A stretch of DNA of 64,000 bases from an uncultured Bacteroidota bacterium (GTDB lineage: Bacteria > Bacteroidota > Bacteroidia > Chitinophagales > Chitinophagaceae), in contig CAINUN010000035.1 of assembly GCA_903853805.1 (NCBI GenBank), positions 1 through 64,000 of the forward strand, given 5' to 3'. Position 1 is the first letter of the stretch, and each line of letters begins with the position of its first letter. Below are positions 25,578 to 34,241 of the stretch, piece after piece. The position numbers and the translations under genes are program-made. The notes below the pieces were generated by a model. The model saw nothing but the letters and a program-made list of their open reading frames with translations, was not told where the DNA came from and did no database searches.

Positions 25578-27386
25578 ATGAAAATCAGGAATATTGCCAT
25601 CATTGCACACGTTGACCATGGGAAAACTACTTTGGTAGACAAAATTATTCACGCCACTCAAGTGTTTCGCGACAACCAAGAAACGGGTGAGTTAATACTC
25701 GACAGCAATGATCTTGAACGTGAGCGCGGTATTACCATTCTAGCAAAAAACATTGCAGTAAACTATAAGGGCGTAAAGATTAATGTTATTGATACTCCAG
25801 GTCACGCCGATTTTGGTGGTGAAGTGGAAAGAGTTTTGAAAATGGCTGATGGCGTTTTACTTTTAGTAGATGCATTTGAAGGACCAATGCCACAAACTCG
25901 TTTTGTGTTGCAAAAAGCATTAAACCTCGGGCTTCATCCAATTGTTGTTATCAATAAGGTGGACAAACCAAATTGTCGTCCAGACGAAGTGCATGATGCA
26001 GTTTTTGAATTGTTCTTCCAGCTCGACGCTACTGAAGAGCAATTGAATTTCCCCACACTTTATGGTTCTTCAAAACAAGGCTGGTTCAATACTTCTTTAG
26101 AACAAACAACCGACATCATGCCGTTGCTCGATATGATTTTGGATAAAGTACCAGAGCCAACAGTTAGTGAAGGTACCCTCCAAATGCAAATCACTTCTTT
26201 AGATTATTCTTCTTTCCTTGGTCGTATTGCAATTGGTAAAGTAACACGTGGAACTATCTTCGAAAACCAACCGGTTCAACTATGTAAAGTTGACGGAAGC
26301 TTTGTAAAAGGTAGAGTAAAAGAACTATATACTTTTGAAGGGATGGGCAAGAAAAAAGCCCCATCCGTAAAGCACGGAGATATTTGTGCAGTAGTAGGCA
26401 TTGAAGGTTTTCAAATTGGCGAAACTGTTGCCGATTTTGAAAATCCTGAGCAACTTGAAATTATTGCTATTGATGAGCCAACAATGAACATGTTGTTCTC
26501 CATAAACAACTCTCCATTTTTTGGTAAAGAAGGAAAGTTTGTAACGAGTCGTCACATTCGTGATAGACTCATGAAAGAGTTAGAGAAAAACTTGGCTTTG
26601 CGTGTAAGCGAAACAGACGAAGCAGATAAGTTCATGGTTTATGGTCGCGGCATTCTTCACCTATCCGTATTGGTTGAAACCATGCGTCGTGAAGGGTATG
26701 AATTGACAGTTGGCCAACCGCAAGTGCTTGTTAAAGAAATAAACGGTAAGAAATGTGAACCTTTTGAAACACTTGTAGTAGATGTGCCTCAAGAGTTTAG
26801 CGGAAGAGTAATTGACTTAGTTACTCAACGCAAAGGCGAGTTGTTGATAATGGAAACCAAAGGCGAAATGCAACACCTTGAATTTGATGTTCCTTCGCGT
26901 GGAATGATTGGTTTGCGTTCTCAAATGCTTACTTCTACTGCTGGCGAGGCTGTGATGGCACACCGTTTTAGAGAATATGAACCATGGAAAGGAAATATTC
27001 CCGCTCGTAATAATGGCGTGTTGATTGCCAAGCAAGCAGGAAGCGCTACGGGCTATTCAATAGATAAACTTCAAGACCGCGGTCGCTTTTTTGTAGATCC
27101 AGGAGAAGAAGTTTATGCAGGTATGATTGTGGCAGAAAACATTAAACCTGGCGACTTGAATGTGAATGTGGTGGAAGGTAAAAAACTAACCAACATGCGC
27201 GCATCGGGAACGGATAATGCCAACAACATTGCCCCTAAAATTTTGATGTCTTTAGAAGAATGTATGGAATACATTCAACAAGATGAGTGCATTGAAATTA
27301 CACCTCAAAGCATTCGTCTTCGAAAGATTTTGCTTGATGAAAACGAACGATCGAAATACAATAAAATGGTGAAAATGGATGCCTAA
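25578..27386 (+). CDS. typA: Translational GTPase TypA/BipA
   Basis: 602 residues from ATG 25578, the family's usual length. An ATG at 25485 would add 31 residues of non-conserved sequence and would include the promoter, so it is rejected. The G domain has [32 protein letters not shown] and NKVDKP. EF-G-like domains III and V and the TypA-specific C-terminal domain follow ([29 protein letters not shown]). It binds the ribosome and affects assembly of the large subunit and stress responses. A terminator follows. Confidence 0.97.
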   Translation: MKIRNIAIIAHVDHGKTTLVDKIIHATQVFRDNQETGELILDSNDLERERGITILAKNIAVNYKGVKINVIDTPGHADFGGEVERVLKMADGVLLLVDAFEGPMPQTRFVLQKALNLGLHPIVVINKVDKPNCRPDEVHDAVFELFFQLDATEEQLNFPTLYGSSKQGWFNTSLEQTTDIMPLLDMILDKVPEPTVSEGTLQMQITSLDYSSFLGRIAIGKVTRGTIFENQPVQLCKVDGSFVKGRVKELYTFEGMGKKKAPSVKHGDICAVVGIEGFQIGETVADFENPEQLEIIAIDEPTMNMLFSINNSPFFGKEGKFVTSRHIRDRLMKELEKNLALRVSETDEADKFMVYGRGILHLSVLVETMRREGYELTVGQPQVLVKEINGKKCEPFETLVVDVPQEFSGRVIDLVTQRKGELLIMETKGEMQHLEFDVPSRGMIGLRSQMLTSTAGEAVMAHRFREYEPWKGNIPARNNGVLIAKQAGSATGYSIDKLQDRGRFFVDPGEEVYAGMIVAENIKPGDLNVNVVEGKKLTNMRASGTDNANNIAPKILMSLEECMEYIQQDECIEITPQSIRLRKILLDENERSKYNKMVKMDA

Positions 27387-27422
27387 GAATATTCCAAATT
27401 CCAAATAACAATACCACAAAAG

Positions 27423-27447
27423 ACCGAGGCTGTGCTTCGGTTTTTTT
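27423..27447 (+). terminator. Rho-independent terminator of typA
   Basis: Stem ACCGAGGC (27423-27430) / GCTTCGGT (27434-27441) with one G-T pair, loop TGT, followed by a T tract. Confidence 0.8.
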
Positions 27448-27522
27448 ATTCTAAAAAGAAAAACGCGCATTGAAACTATTGCTTTTACTTTGCTGCGCAT
27501 TTTCCCTTAAAAAAATGAAACT

Positions 27523-27894
27523 ATGGATATTCAAGAATTGGTAAAAAATCATTCTGCACAGTTAATCGAAAAAATAATTACTGAAGTCCTCAGCAAACCG
27601 CATGTGGATGTTCATTTCGATTTCTTTGAAAAAGACCAATGGGCCGCTGTCACCATCAATCAATACGAAGAAGACAAAGAGTTTTCAATTCGCTACCACA
27701 TCAACGATACCTACGACCTTGTGGTGGGATACTATGATGATGAAGACGAGTTTTTTGAAATCAATCACACGCTCACACAAGACGAAATAGACAGCCTGCC
27801 CGATGGTATCAAAAAAATAATGAAAAAAGTGGTGAATGATGAAGATGGGCTTCGGGTAGCATCGAGTCTTTTGACACCACCCAAAAAGAGCTAA
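27523..27894 (+). CDS. Small acidic protein of unknown function
   Basis: 123 residues, rich in Asp and Glu (YYDDEDEFFEIN in the middle). I recognise no family. There is no signal peptide and no membrane segment, so it is probably cytoplasmic. Predicted by eye: an N-terminal helix (IQELVKNHSAQLIEKIITEVL), a set of beta strands (residues 28-75) and a helical C-terminus. Codon use looks like its neighbours and the frame is clean. It stands alone between the typA terminator and a gene-poor stretch. Confidence 0.7.
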   Translation: MDIQELVKNHSAQLIEKIITEVLSKPHVDVHFDFFEKDQWAAVTINQYEEDKEFSIRYHINDTYDLVVGYYDDEDEFFEINHTLTQDEIDSLPDGIKKIMKKVVNDEDGLRVASSLLTPPKKS

Positions 27895-28103
27895 AGATTT
27901 TTTATAAAAAAGCTAGTCACAGACTGCCGACTTATTTTGACAATAGAGCGCTGCACTAACTTTAGCGACAGTGGATGAGTTGGTGTTGTTCTAAAATTGG
28001 TGCTTACTCCCAAATATACGAAGTTCAATTTCGTAAAGCCAACCAATATGAGTAGTTATTGCGCAAGTTTTTAGCATAAACTACTTCGCAAATCCGTTTC
28101 CTC

Positions 28104-28349
28104 TCACTTCACCCGCAATATCATCCAACCGCTACGGTCGGCATGAGCGCCGCGTTCAAATCTCATGGTGTATTTCTTTTCAATATGGTTTACCAAGCGG
28201 GTAGGCGGGTAGCTGTGTTTCCATTCGGTTTTTTTAATTTCTAATGCTTGGTCTATTTGCAAGCCCATTATGGCATTATATACCGGCGAACTGCTCCCTT
28301 TTCCGTGCAGTTTCATCTTGCGAAATTCTTCTGCGGTCTTTATTTCCAT
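28104..28349 (-). CDS. Small basic protein of unknown function
   Basis: 81 residues, rich in Lys and Arg. Seen: KLHGKGSSSPVYNAIMGLQ, then a helix-like EIKKTEW, PPTRLVNHIEKKYTMRFE, and an end GWMILRVK. The layout (loop, helix, strand) resembles small DNA-binding or anti-toxin-like proteins of Bacteroidota, but I cannot name the family. No export signal. The 7 x 21-bp array lies 61 bp upstream of its start codon, in its probable promoter region, so binding of this protein to the array is a reasonable guess, not evidence. Confidence 0.65.
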   Translation of the reverse strand: MEIKTAEEFRKMKLHGKGSSSPVYNAIMGLQIDQALEIKKTEWKHSYPPTRLVNHIEKKYTMRFERGAHADRSGWMILRVK

Positions 28350-28409
28350 TGGTTTCTCTGTTATTTACTTCAAAAATACAACTTACTACTTATAAAGATA
28401 CACAAATGC

Positions 28410-28556
28410 TCTTGTAAGGTAAATTAATGATGTCAAAAAGTAGATTAATGACGTAGTAAGGTAGATTAATGATTTCAAAAGGTAAATTAATGATATAATA
28501 AGTTAGATTCATGACTACTAAAATGCAACTCATGACTACTAAAAGACAACTTAAGT
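28410..28556. repeat. Seven imperfect 21-bp tandem repeats
   Basis: Exact 21-nt register: units begin at 28410, 28431, 28452, 28473, 28494, 28515 and 28536. The first four share the core GGTA(A/G)ATTAATGA; units 5-7 drift (TTAGATTCATGA, TGCAACTCATGA, GACAACTTAAGT). The array is AT-rich and lies between the regulator's terminator and the 81-residue gene. No open reading frame of its own. Confidence 0.85.
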
Positions 28557-28564
28557 GATAAAAC

Positions 28565-28592
28565 ATAAAAAAACCACCTTTCGGCGGCTTTC
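28565..28592 (-). terminator. Rho-independent terminator of the response regulator gene
   Basis: On the minus strand, stem AAGCCGCC / GGTGGTTT (plus-strand 28583-28590 and 28571-28578), loop GAAA, followed by a T tract (A run 28567-28573 on plus). Confidence 0.8.
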
Positions 28593-28620
28593 TTAAGTTT
28601 TTAATATAAAATCACAAATG

Positions 28621-29325
28621 CTACTCAGGTGCCACAAGGCGGAAACCATTTCCATGAATGTTCACAATTTCCACGGTGGTGTCTTCCTTTAGGTATTTGC
28701 GTAGTTTAGCAATGTAAACATCCATACTGCGTCCATTGAAATAAGTGTCGCTACCCCAAATGCGTTTTAAAGCAAGTTCGCGCGGCAGAAGATCATTCAT
28801 GTATTCGCAAAGCATAGTGAGCAATTCGTTTTCTTTTGGCGAAAGTGTTTGAGCAATTCCGTCTTTAAAACTCAGTGTGCGCAGCTTGCTATTGAAGTGA
28901 TATTTACCAACAGCCCACTCAATTTTAGCGTGGTTTTTTTCTTGAATTTCTTGATTGCGTTTGATGATGGCAAGAATTTTTTGCAAAAGAATTTCGCTAT
29001 CAAAAGGTTTGCTGATATAATCATCGGCACCCAATTTATATCCATGAAGAATGTCTTCTTTCATGCTTTTTGCAGAAAGGAAAAACAAAGGAACATCGGG
29101 GTCCACATTGCGAATTTCTTCAGCCAAAGTAAAACCATCCATATTGGGCATCATTACATCGAGCAGGCAAATGTCAAACTTCTCTCTGCGAAAGGCAGCC
29201 AAACCAAGAATGCCATCGCGGGAGAGCTCTACACTAAAATCATTGAGTTCGAGATAATTTTTCAAAACTTGGCCGAAGTTGGTATCATCTTCAACTAGCA
29301 GCACTTTGAATTTTTTTTCTTCCAT
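28621..29325 (-). CDS. OmpR/PhoB-family response regulator
   Basis: 234 residues from ATG 29325 (an ATG at 29364 would add 13 unconserved residues). Receiver domain about 5-120: acidic pair VEDD (12-14), phospho-acceptor Asp56 in CLLDVMMPNMDG, SAK and the conserved Lys in ISKPF. A winged-helix Trans_reg_C domain fills about 135-232 (SPKENELLTMLCEY, RSMDVYIAKLRKYL, IVNIHGNGFRLV). No histidine kinase is adjacent. It lies downstream of the PorP/SprF-like gene but has its own -7 box, so it may be transcribed separately. The target is unknown. Confidence 0.93.
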   Translation of the reverse strand: MEEKKFKVLLVEDDTNFGQVLKNYLELNDFSVELSRDGILGLAAFRREKFDICLLDVMMPNMDGFTLAEEIRNVDPDVPLFFLSAKSMKEDILHGYKLGADDYISKPFDSEILLQKILAIIKRNQEIQEKNHAKIEWAVGKYHFNSKLRTLSFKDGIAQTLSPKENELLTMLCEYMNDLLPRELALKRIWGSDTYFNGRSMDVYIAKLRKYLKEDTTVEIVNIHGNGFRLVAPE

Positions 29326-29348
29326 AGTTTTTTTGAATTTTAGTAAAT

Positions 29349-29356
29349 CAAAAATA
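29349..29356 (-). promoter_or_regulatory. -7 element of the response regulator gene
   Basis: Minus-strand TATTTTTG, a perfect TAnnTTTG, 23 nt before the ATG at 29325. No -33 TTTG at the right spacing. Confidence 0.35.
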
Positions 29357-29390
29357 GTTCCCAAAAAACCTTTCGGCCAGAAAAGCTTTG

Positions 29391-30416
29391 TTAAAAGCGA
29401 GGGCAGTTATAAGAACGACGCTCTCGCGAAAGAGCATTATAGTAGCCAGTGTAGATGAGTGAAACCTCTGTTCCACCATGTCCTTGAATAGCAGGGCTGA
29501 TAGATGACATGGTGAAGTCGTAGCTTGTTGTAATGCGCCACCCTTCAATATCAATACCCACACTTCCAATTACCGATTCGCCAAGACGATGAAAAGCACC
29601 AAGGATAAGTTGCATATTGTCGGATTGTGCTGAGCTAATATCTACTTGAAAAATAGTACCAGCAATTAATTCAGAAGCGTCTTTTTGATTGGTGTAATAA
29701 ACAGAAGGGTTTAAAATCACCCAAGGACTCAACTTCATTAAAAGGTCCACATTCACCGTTGGACGAATGCCCAATTGATTGGTTTGGTTGTAAAAAGTTT
29801 CTTTAGGTTTGGTAAGATGTGCTAGCCCTAAGCCCACCTTTAAGTAAGTGTTTTCGTTGGGGAAATAAGCTAGATTGACACCGGTTCCCAAATCCATAAA
29901 ATGGGTTTTCATTTCATAGCCTTGCTCGCCAGTTGGCAAGTTGCCATTGAAAGTAAAACCATCCCACTGGTTGTCGAAAGAGAATTTGTCGAAGTTTACA
30001 GAACGCTGCACAGAGGCAAGAGAAACACCGGCGGAAATCATGTATGATTCGCCCAACATGACATGGTAAGCAAGATATCCTTCGTAGCGAGAAAGCGCAA
30101 GACTACCCAGACCAGCCTTATCATTCCAAAGAGCAAAACCATAGCCCAACCAATTGGTGAGTAGCTTTGTTCTCATTGCTTGAAAATCGCCAAAAACAGA
30201 AGTGGTGTTGTAAGGCACAGGCACAGTAGCCCATTGGTTTCTATAATTAACGCCCACTCGATAATCTTTTTCTGGCATCAAAGCGGTGTTTGCAGGATTG
30301 AGCAATAATGGAGCGTTGTAAAACTGTGAAAAGTGCATTCCCTGAGCAAACGAACGCTCAACAACGACAAACAAAAAGAATAAAAAAAGGAGTCCTGTAA
30401 AAATGCTTCTGTTCAT
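29391..30416 (-). CDS. PorP/SprF family type IX secretion-associated outer membrane protein
   Basis: 341 residues with a signal peptide ending in SFAQ. The mature start GMHFSQFYNAPLLLNPANT is the hallmark of the PorP/SprF family, followed by an outer-membrane beta-barrel (VGVNYRNQWATV, YEGYLAYHVMLGESYMISAGVS, GTGVNLAYFPN). SprF of Flavobacterium johnsoniae is needed for secretion of SprB, which has a type B sorting domain. Here the gene begins 4 bp after a type B protein gene on the same strand, so it is probably the dedicated outer-membrane partner of that protein. The stop at 29391 lies 25 nt from the upstream limit of the regulator frame. Confidence 0.93.
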   Translation of the reverse strand: MNRSIFTGLLFLFFLFVVVERSFAQGMHFSQFYNAPLLLNPANTALMPEKDYRVGVNYRNQWATVPVPYNTTSVFGDFQAMRTKLLTNWLGYGFALWNDKAGLGSLALSRYEGYLAYHVMLGESYMISAGVSLASVQRSVNFDKFSFDNQWDGFTFNGNLPTGEQGYEMKTHFMDLGTGVNLAYFPNENTYLKVGLGLAHLTKPKETFYNQTNQLGIRPTVNVDLLMKLSPWVILNPSVYYTNQKDASELIAGTIFQVDISSAQSDNMQLILGAFHRLGESVIGSVGIDIEGWRITTSYDFTMSSISPAIQGHGGTEVSLIYTGYYNALSRERRSYNCPRF

Positions 30417-30420
30417 ACAA

Positions 30421-33400
30421 TCATCTTAAGAGGGTTACATTTCCTTTTTGTTTCACAGATGAGTCGTCAATAAAAGTAGCTTCAAGCGTCCAAGCATAAG
30501 CTTCCATTTCTTGTGGCTTTCCTTTGTAATTGCCATCCCATCCGAAGTCCATATTGGTGGTTTCAAAAACCATTTCACCAAAACGATTATAGACTTTGAA
30601 GTCAACCGTTTTTACTGCCGCACCACGAACATACAAAATATCATTTGCGCCATCGCCATTAGGGCTAAATGCAGTTGGCACACCGATAGCGGGCATTACA
30701 TCGGCGCTAACAGTTTTACAAACAGTGTCTACACAACCGGAAGTGTTTTTTGCTTCAAGACAAACAGTGTATTTACCCGTCTTGTTATACATGTGCACGG
30801 GATTTTCTTCTGTGCTACTTGTGCCATCACCAAACGCCCAAAAATAGCTTACTGCATTTGTTGACAAGTTGGTAAATGTAGTTGAGCCATTAGTCACAGG
30901 AACAAGAGGAAGAAAAGAAAAATCGGCAGTAGGTGCAGGTAAAATTTTTATAGTTCTTTTTACGGAATCAAACTTATTGCAAGAGCCAGGGTTAGAAACT
31001 ACGAGGGTGATGGTGTAGGTTCCAACATTGTTGAAAGTATAAAATGGAGAGGTAGATGTAGAAGTATTACCATCTCCCAAAAACCAATTAGTTGAAAGTG
31101 CAAATTGAGAAGCATTTGCAAGTAAAGCCCCGCTGCCAATACACAAAGAGTCAGGCGAATTGAAAGCAGCTTTTGTTTTAAAACCTTTTAAGCAAACAAT
31201 TTTAGTTGCAGTATCAATGGGCTGACATGCTGTTGAGTCATACATGAATAAACGAACAGTATAACAACCCGTATCAGGGAAACTGTGGCTACCAGGATTC
31301 AAACCATTGAAAGTAGAGCCATCACCAAAATCCCAAACAAACTTGGTGAAAGTGGATGCCCCAGGTGTGCTGCCAAATTGGGATGTATTGGAGAATGTTG
31401 CTTTGTAAGGATTACAACTGTCGGTTACTATATAATTGAAGTTTGCATTGATACCATTGGCGTTCACATTTATAGTGAAATGCATGGTATCTGAATTTTG
31501 AAAACAACTATTAGGGTTATTGGCAATTAGGGTTACTGTAAACGTTCCTGTGGTTGTATATGTGTGAGTCGGGCTTGCTGTTGTAGTAGTTGGTGACCCA
31601 TCACCGAAGTTCCACAAATAGTTTACTGAATTGGTAGAGTTATTGGTAAAGTTTACTACCAAAGGGGGGCAACCCGAAGTGTCAGGTCCGGCTATGGCAG
31701 TAGCTACCGGACTTACAAACTGAAAGGCAATCTTTAGAGCGACTAGATTACAATTAGTGCTTCCATTCGTTTGAGACCACGAACCCGCAGTTGTTGGAAA
31801 TGGACTGGCAACCCCACCACTTCCAGCACATCCACCACAAATGGCTTGATATACAATTCCATTTTTATCGAAACGGCTTGTACCGCCATCCACGTGTTCT
31901 CCTTTGCTTGCATCTGAACTATTTCGACCATAGTAAGTGGCATATAGCAAACCAGCAAGATTGGGTGTAAACACAATGAAATAAAAATCGTTACCGTCAG
32001 TAGTTGATTGAGCAGGTGTATTAGGAAATGAAGAAAGAGGAAGGTTGAGGGTATTGCCAACATTAGAGGGTGAAAAACCTAAGCCACCACCCCATCCGCT
32101 GATATATACATTTTGACAAGTATCTACAAGAAAAGCAACAGGTGAAATATTGGTAACGGTTGAATTTCCAGAACCAAAAACAGTGGATAATAAATTTGCA
32201 GAAAGGGTGTTGTTGGTTTTTATAACAAATTGACTAGAGTTAGGATTGGAATATACACCAGCTGTAACAGGAAATGTTCCGCCAAGCGTTTGTCCCATCA
32301 AATAAACGTTGTTGCTGCCATCAATTTGAATTCCATAAACTTGGTCATAGCCATTCTTTCCAATAAAACTTCCATTCAACAAACTATATGGAAAACTATT
32401 CTGAAATTTTAAAACAAATCCGTCAGCAGTTCCGCCTTGATAACCTGCCCAAATACCACTTCCTGCCATCGGAAAATTAGTGCTTGAAGTACCACCAGCT
32501 ACATATAAATTGCCTTGACTATAATCTAGCGCCAACACATAACCAGCATCATCACTATTCCCACCGAGGTAAGTACTCCAAACCAAATTACTTAATGTAC
32601 CGTTCATTTTAAGCACAATAGCATCTTGTAAATCGGCACCCAAAAGCGTTGATTTTATTGCTGTTGCTGTCGTTGGAAAATTAGTGGAGCGAGTAGAGGC
32701 GGTCATGTAAATATTACCTGCATTATCTATCATCACTTCACTGCGCGCATCATCACCATAATTGTGTTTTAAGTTTCCGAAAATGGTTTCGTTGGCATTG
32801 TAGTTTACAACATCGGCACCACTACCGCCAACATAAGTAGAGGCAAGTAATGCTGTTCCTGTAGCATTGAGTTTTGTAATAACAATATCCGCATCTCCAT
32901 TATAGGTGTTGTCATAACAACCTGGAGTAACTGGATAATTATTGCTGTAAGTTCTTCCGGCAATGATGAGATTATCATTGGCATCCACAATCATACTATG
33001 GGGTTGGTCGTTATCTGCCCCACCAATATAAGTTGAAAATGCAAGAGAATTACCATTAGCATTGAATTTTGTAATAGACATGTCGCAGGGATAAAGACTT
33101 CCCGTAACAGAGGAGCCACCGCCAAAAGTGCTTTGGAATGCTCCTAAAGAAAGAGGATAGCCACCGCCACTTACTAAACCACCAGCATAAAAATTTCCTT
33201 GATTATCGTAGGTAGCAGTAAAGCCCCAATTGTCTGAAGTGGAACCAGTAAATGTGCAAAACACAACAACGGGGTCAATAATTAACAACTTACTTTTATC
33301 ATATCCTTTAGGAAAGGAAAAATGAACAGTGTTTCCACTTAAAACATAATCGCAGGGAACTTCTTTTCTTCCATCTTCACCATATTGAAGTGCAAGTGGT

Positions 33401-33993
33401 TTCATTTCCAAAACTTCGCCAACACTAGTTGTAACAACTAAGTTTTTATTTTTAAGTTGAACATTGTCTACTCCGTCAAATCGAAATTGAATATTATTCG
33501 CATTAGCATTTGGCAGCACCATGAAATCGTACTTCAAATTTCCTTTTTCAGAAGAAAGATGCAAGTCCACACCAGCATAAATACCTGAATAATCTAAAGC
33601 TAAAAAGGGGTGAATACCCGATTGCCAATGTGTTGGGTCTTTTCCTAAAAAATAATTGTAGTAATAGTTTTGTTTCTTACTCCCCTCAATGCTCGCGCTT
33701 AAATTGGCATTTTCCAACACCATTTTATAAGCATGATACTTCAATACAGGTGGCGTTTTTATTTGTCCATGATGATAAGCTTCTGCCAAATCTTCATTAT
33801 CCGATTTTCCAAGCACATAGGTAAATCCATCTTTCTCTATAAAAATGTCTCTGTTGCCAGAAGAAGATTTATAAAGAAAGTTGCCCTCCCATTGTCCACG
33901 GTTTTCCACAAATTCAATAGCGGCAGTTTGTGCATGACTTATTAAAGAGCCAAGCAAAAACATAAATGATAATAGAGAAGACAGCTTTTTCAT
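30421..33993 (-). CDS. Large secreted PKD-domain protein with T9SS type B (CHU_C) sorting domain
   Basis: 1,190 residues from ATG 33993; a longer start at 34038 places 15 residues ahead of a good signal peptide (MKKLSSLLSFMFLLGSLIS, cut near SHAQ). The N-terminal region (FVENRGQWEGNFLYKS) is the domain found ahead of beta-propeller repeats in Bacteroidota. SBBP-type propeller repeats follow (FSTYIGGADNDQPHSM, STYVGGSGADVV, STYLGGNSDDAGYVL). Four PKD domains lie in about residues 765-1090 (NYLWNFGDGSPT, FVWDFGDGSTF, WFLGDGNTS, YFWAFGDGTSS). The end is a gliding-motility-type CHU_C domain (PTAFSPNGDGANDIL, YNRFGEMVFET, GWDGNYKGKPQEMEAYAW). Likely a surface adhesin exported with the PorP/SprF partner. 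Confidence 0.93.
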   Translation of the reverse strand: MKKLSSLLSFMFLLGSLISHAQTAAIEFVENRGQWEGNFLYKSSSGNRDIFIEKDGFTYVLGKSDNEDLAEAYHHGQIKTPPVLKYHAYKMVLENANLSASIEGSKKQNYYYNYFLGKDPTHWQSGIHPFLALDYSGIYAGVDLHLSSEKGNLKYDFMVLPNANANNIQFRFDGVDNVQLKNKNLVVTTSVGEVLEMKPLALQYGEDGRKEVPCDYVLSGNTVHFSFPKGYDKSKLLIIDPVVVFCTFTGSTSDNWGFTATYDNQGNFYAGGLVSGGGYPLSLGAFQSTFGGGSSVTGSLYPCDMSITKFNANGNSLAFSTYIGGADNDQPHSMIVDANDNLIIAGRTYSNNYPVTPGCYDNTYNGDADIVITKLNATGTALLASTYVGGSGADVVNYNANETIFGNLKHNYGDDARSEVMIDNAGNIYMTASTRSTNFPTTATAIKSTLLGADLQDAIVLKMNGTLSNLVWSTYLGGNSDDAGYVLALDYSQGNLYVAGGTSSTNFPMAGSGIWAGYQGGTADGFVLKFQNSFPYSLLNGSFIGKNGYDQVYGIQIDGSNNVYLMGQTLGGTFPVTAGVYSNPNSSQFVIKTNNTLSANLLSTVFGSGNSTVTNISPVAFLVDTCQNVYISGWGGGLGFSPSNVGNTLNLPLSSFPNTPAQSTTDGNDFYFIVFTPNLAGLLYATYYGRNSSDASKGEHVDGGTSRFDKNGIVYQAICGGCAGSGGVASPFPTTAGSWSQTNGSTNCNLVALKIAFQFVSPVATAIAGPDTSGCPPLVVNFTNNSTNSVNYLWNFGDGSPTTTTASPTHTYTTTGTFTVTLIANNPNSCFQNSDTMHFTINVNANGINANFNYIVTDSCNPYKATFSNTSQFGSTPGASTFTKFVWDFGDGSTFNGLNPGSHSFPDTGCYTVRLFMYDSTACQPIDTATKIVCLKGFKTKAAFNSPDSLCIGSGALLANASQFALSTNWFLGDGNTSTSTSPFYTFNNVGTYTITLVVSNPGSCNKFDSVKRTIKILPAPTADFSFLPLVPVTNGSTTFTNLSTNAVSYFWAFGDGTSSTEENPVHMYNKTGKYTVCLEAKNTSGCVDTVCKTVSADVMPAIGVPTAFSPNGDGANDILYVRGAAVKTVDFKVYNRFGEMVFETTNMDFGWDGNYKGKPQEMEAYAWTLEATFIDDSSVKQKGNVTLLR

Positions 33994-34215
33994 TAGTGGT
34001 CTATATGAACATTCAAGTAAATGTAGTGATTTCCGCATTTTAAGACGGGAAATTCCTACCTAAAGTAGGGGATTTTGTTTTGTTGCTTTTCTGTTCAATT
34101 CGTTTGCAATGAAATTATCAAAGCAAGCGATTCAGAAAATGTAATTGAGCTAAAATTATTTGTGAGTAAATCCTCGCATTTTCTTTCGCGCCCTTGCCCC
34201 CTCGTCTCAATTTTC

Positions 34216-34223
34216 TACCTTTG
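34216..34223 (+). promoter_or_regulatory. -7 element of purL
   Basis: TACCTTTG, perfect TAnnTTTG, 18 nt before ATG 34242. Its position inside a longer frame supports that ATG as the start. Confidence 0.4.
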
Positions 34224-34241
34224 TGGCTTTCCACCACAATT

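Noticed and set aside
28017-28035. TACGAA-7 nt-TTCGTA hairpin as a terminator
   Set aside because: The stem is only 6 bp, has no T run on either strand and is 120 bp from the nearest gene end.
34055-34069. CCTAC-CTAAA-GTAGG inverted repeat upstream of the PKD/type B gene as an operator
   Set aside because: It coincides with a minus-strand TACTTTAG that reads as a -7 box, so the short symmetry may be accidental.
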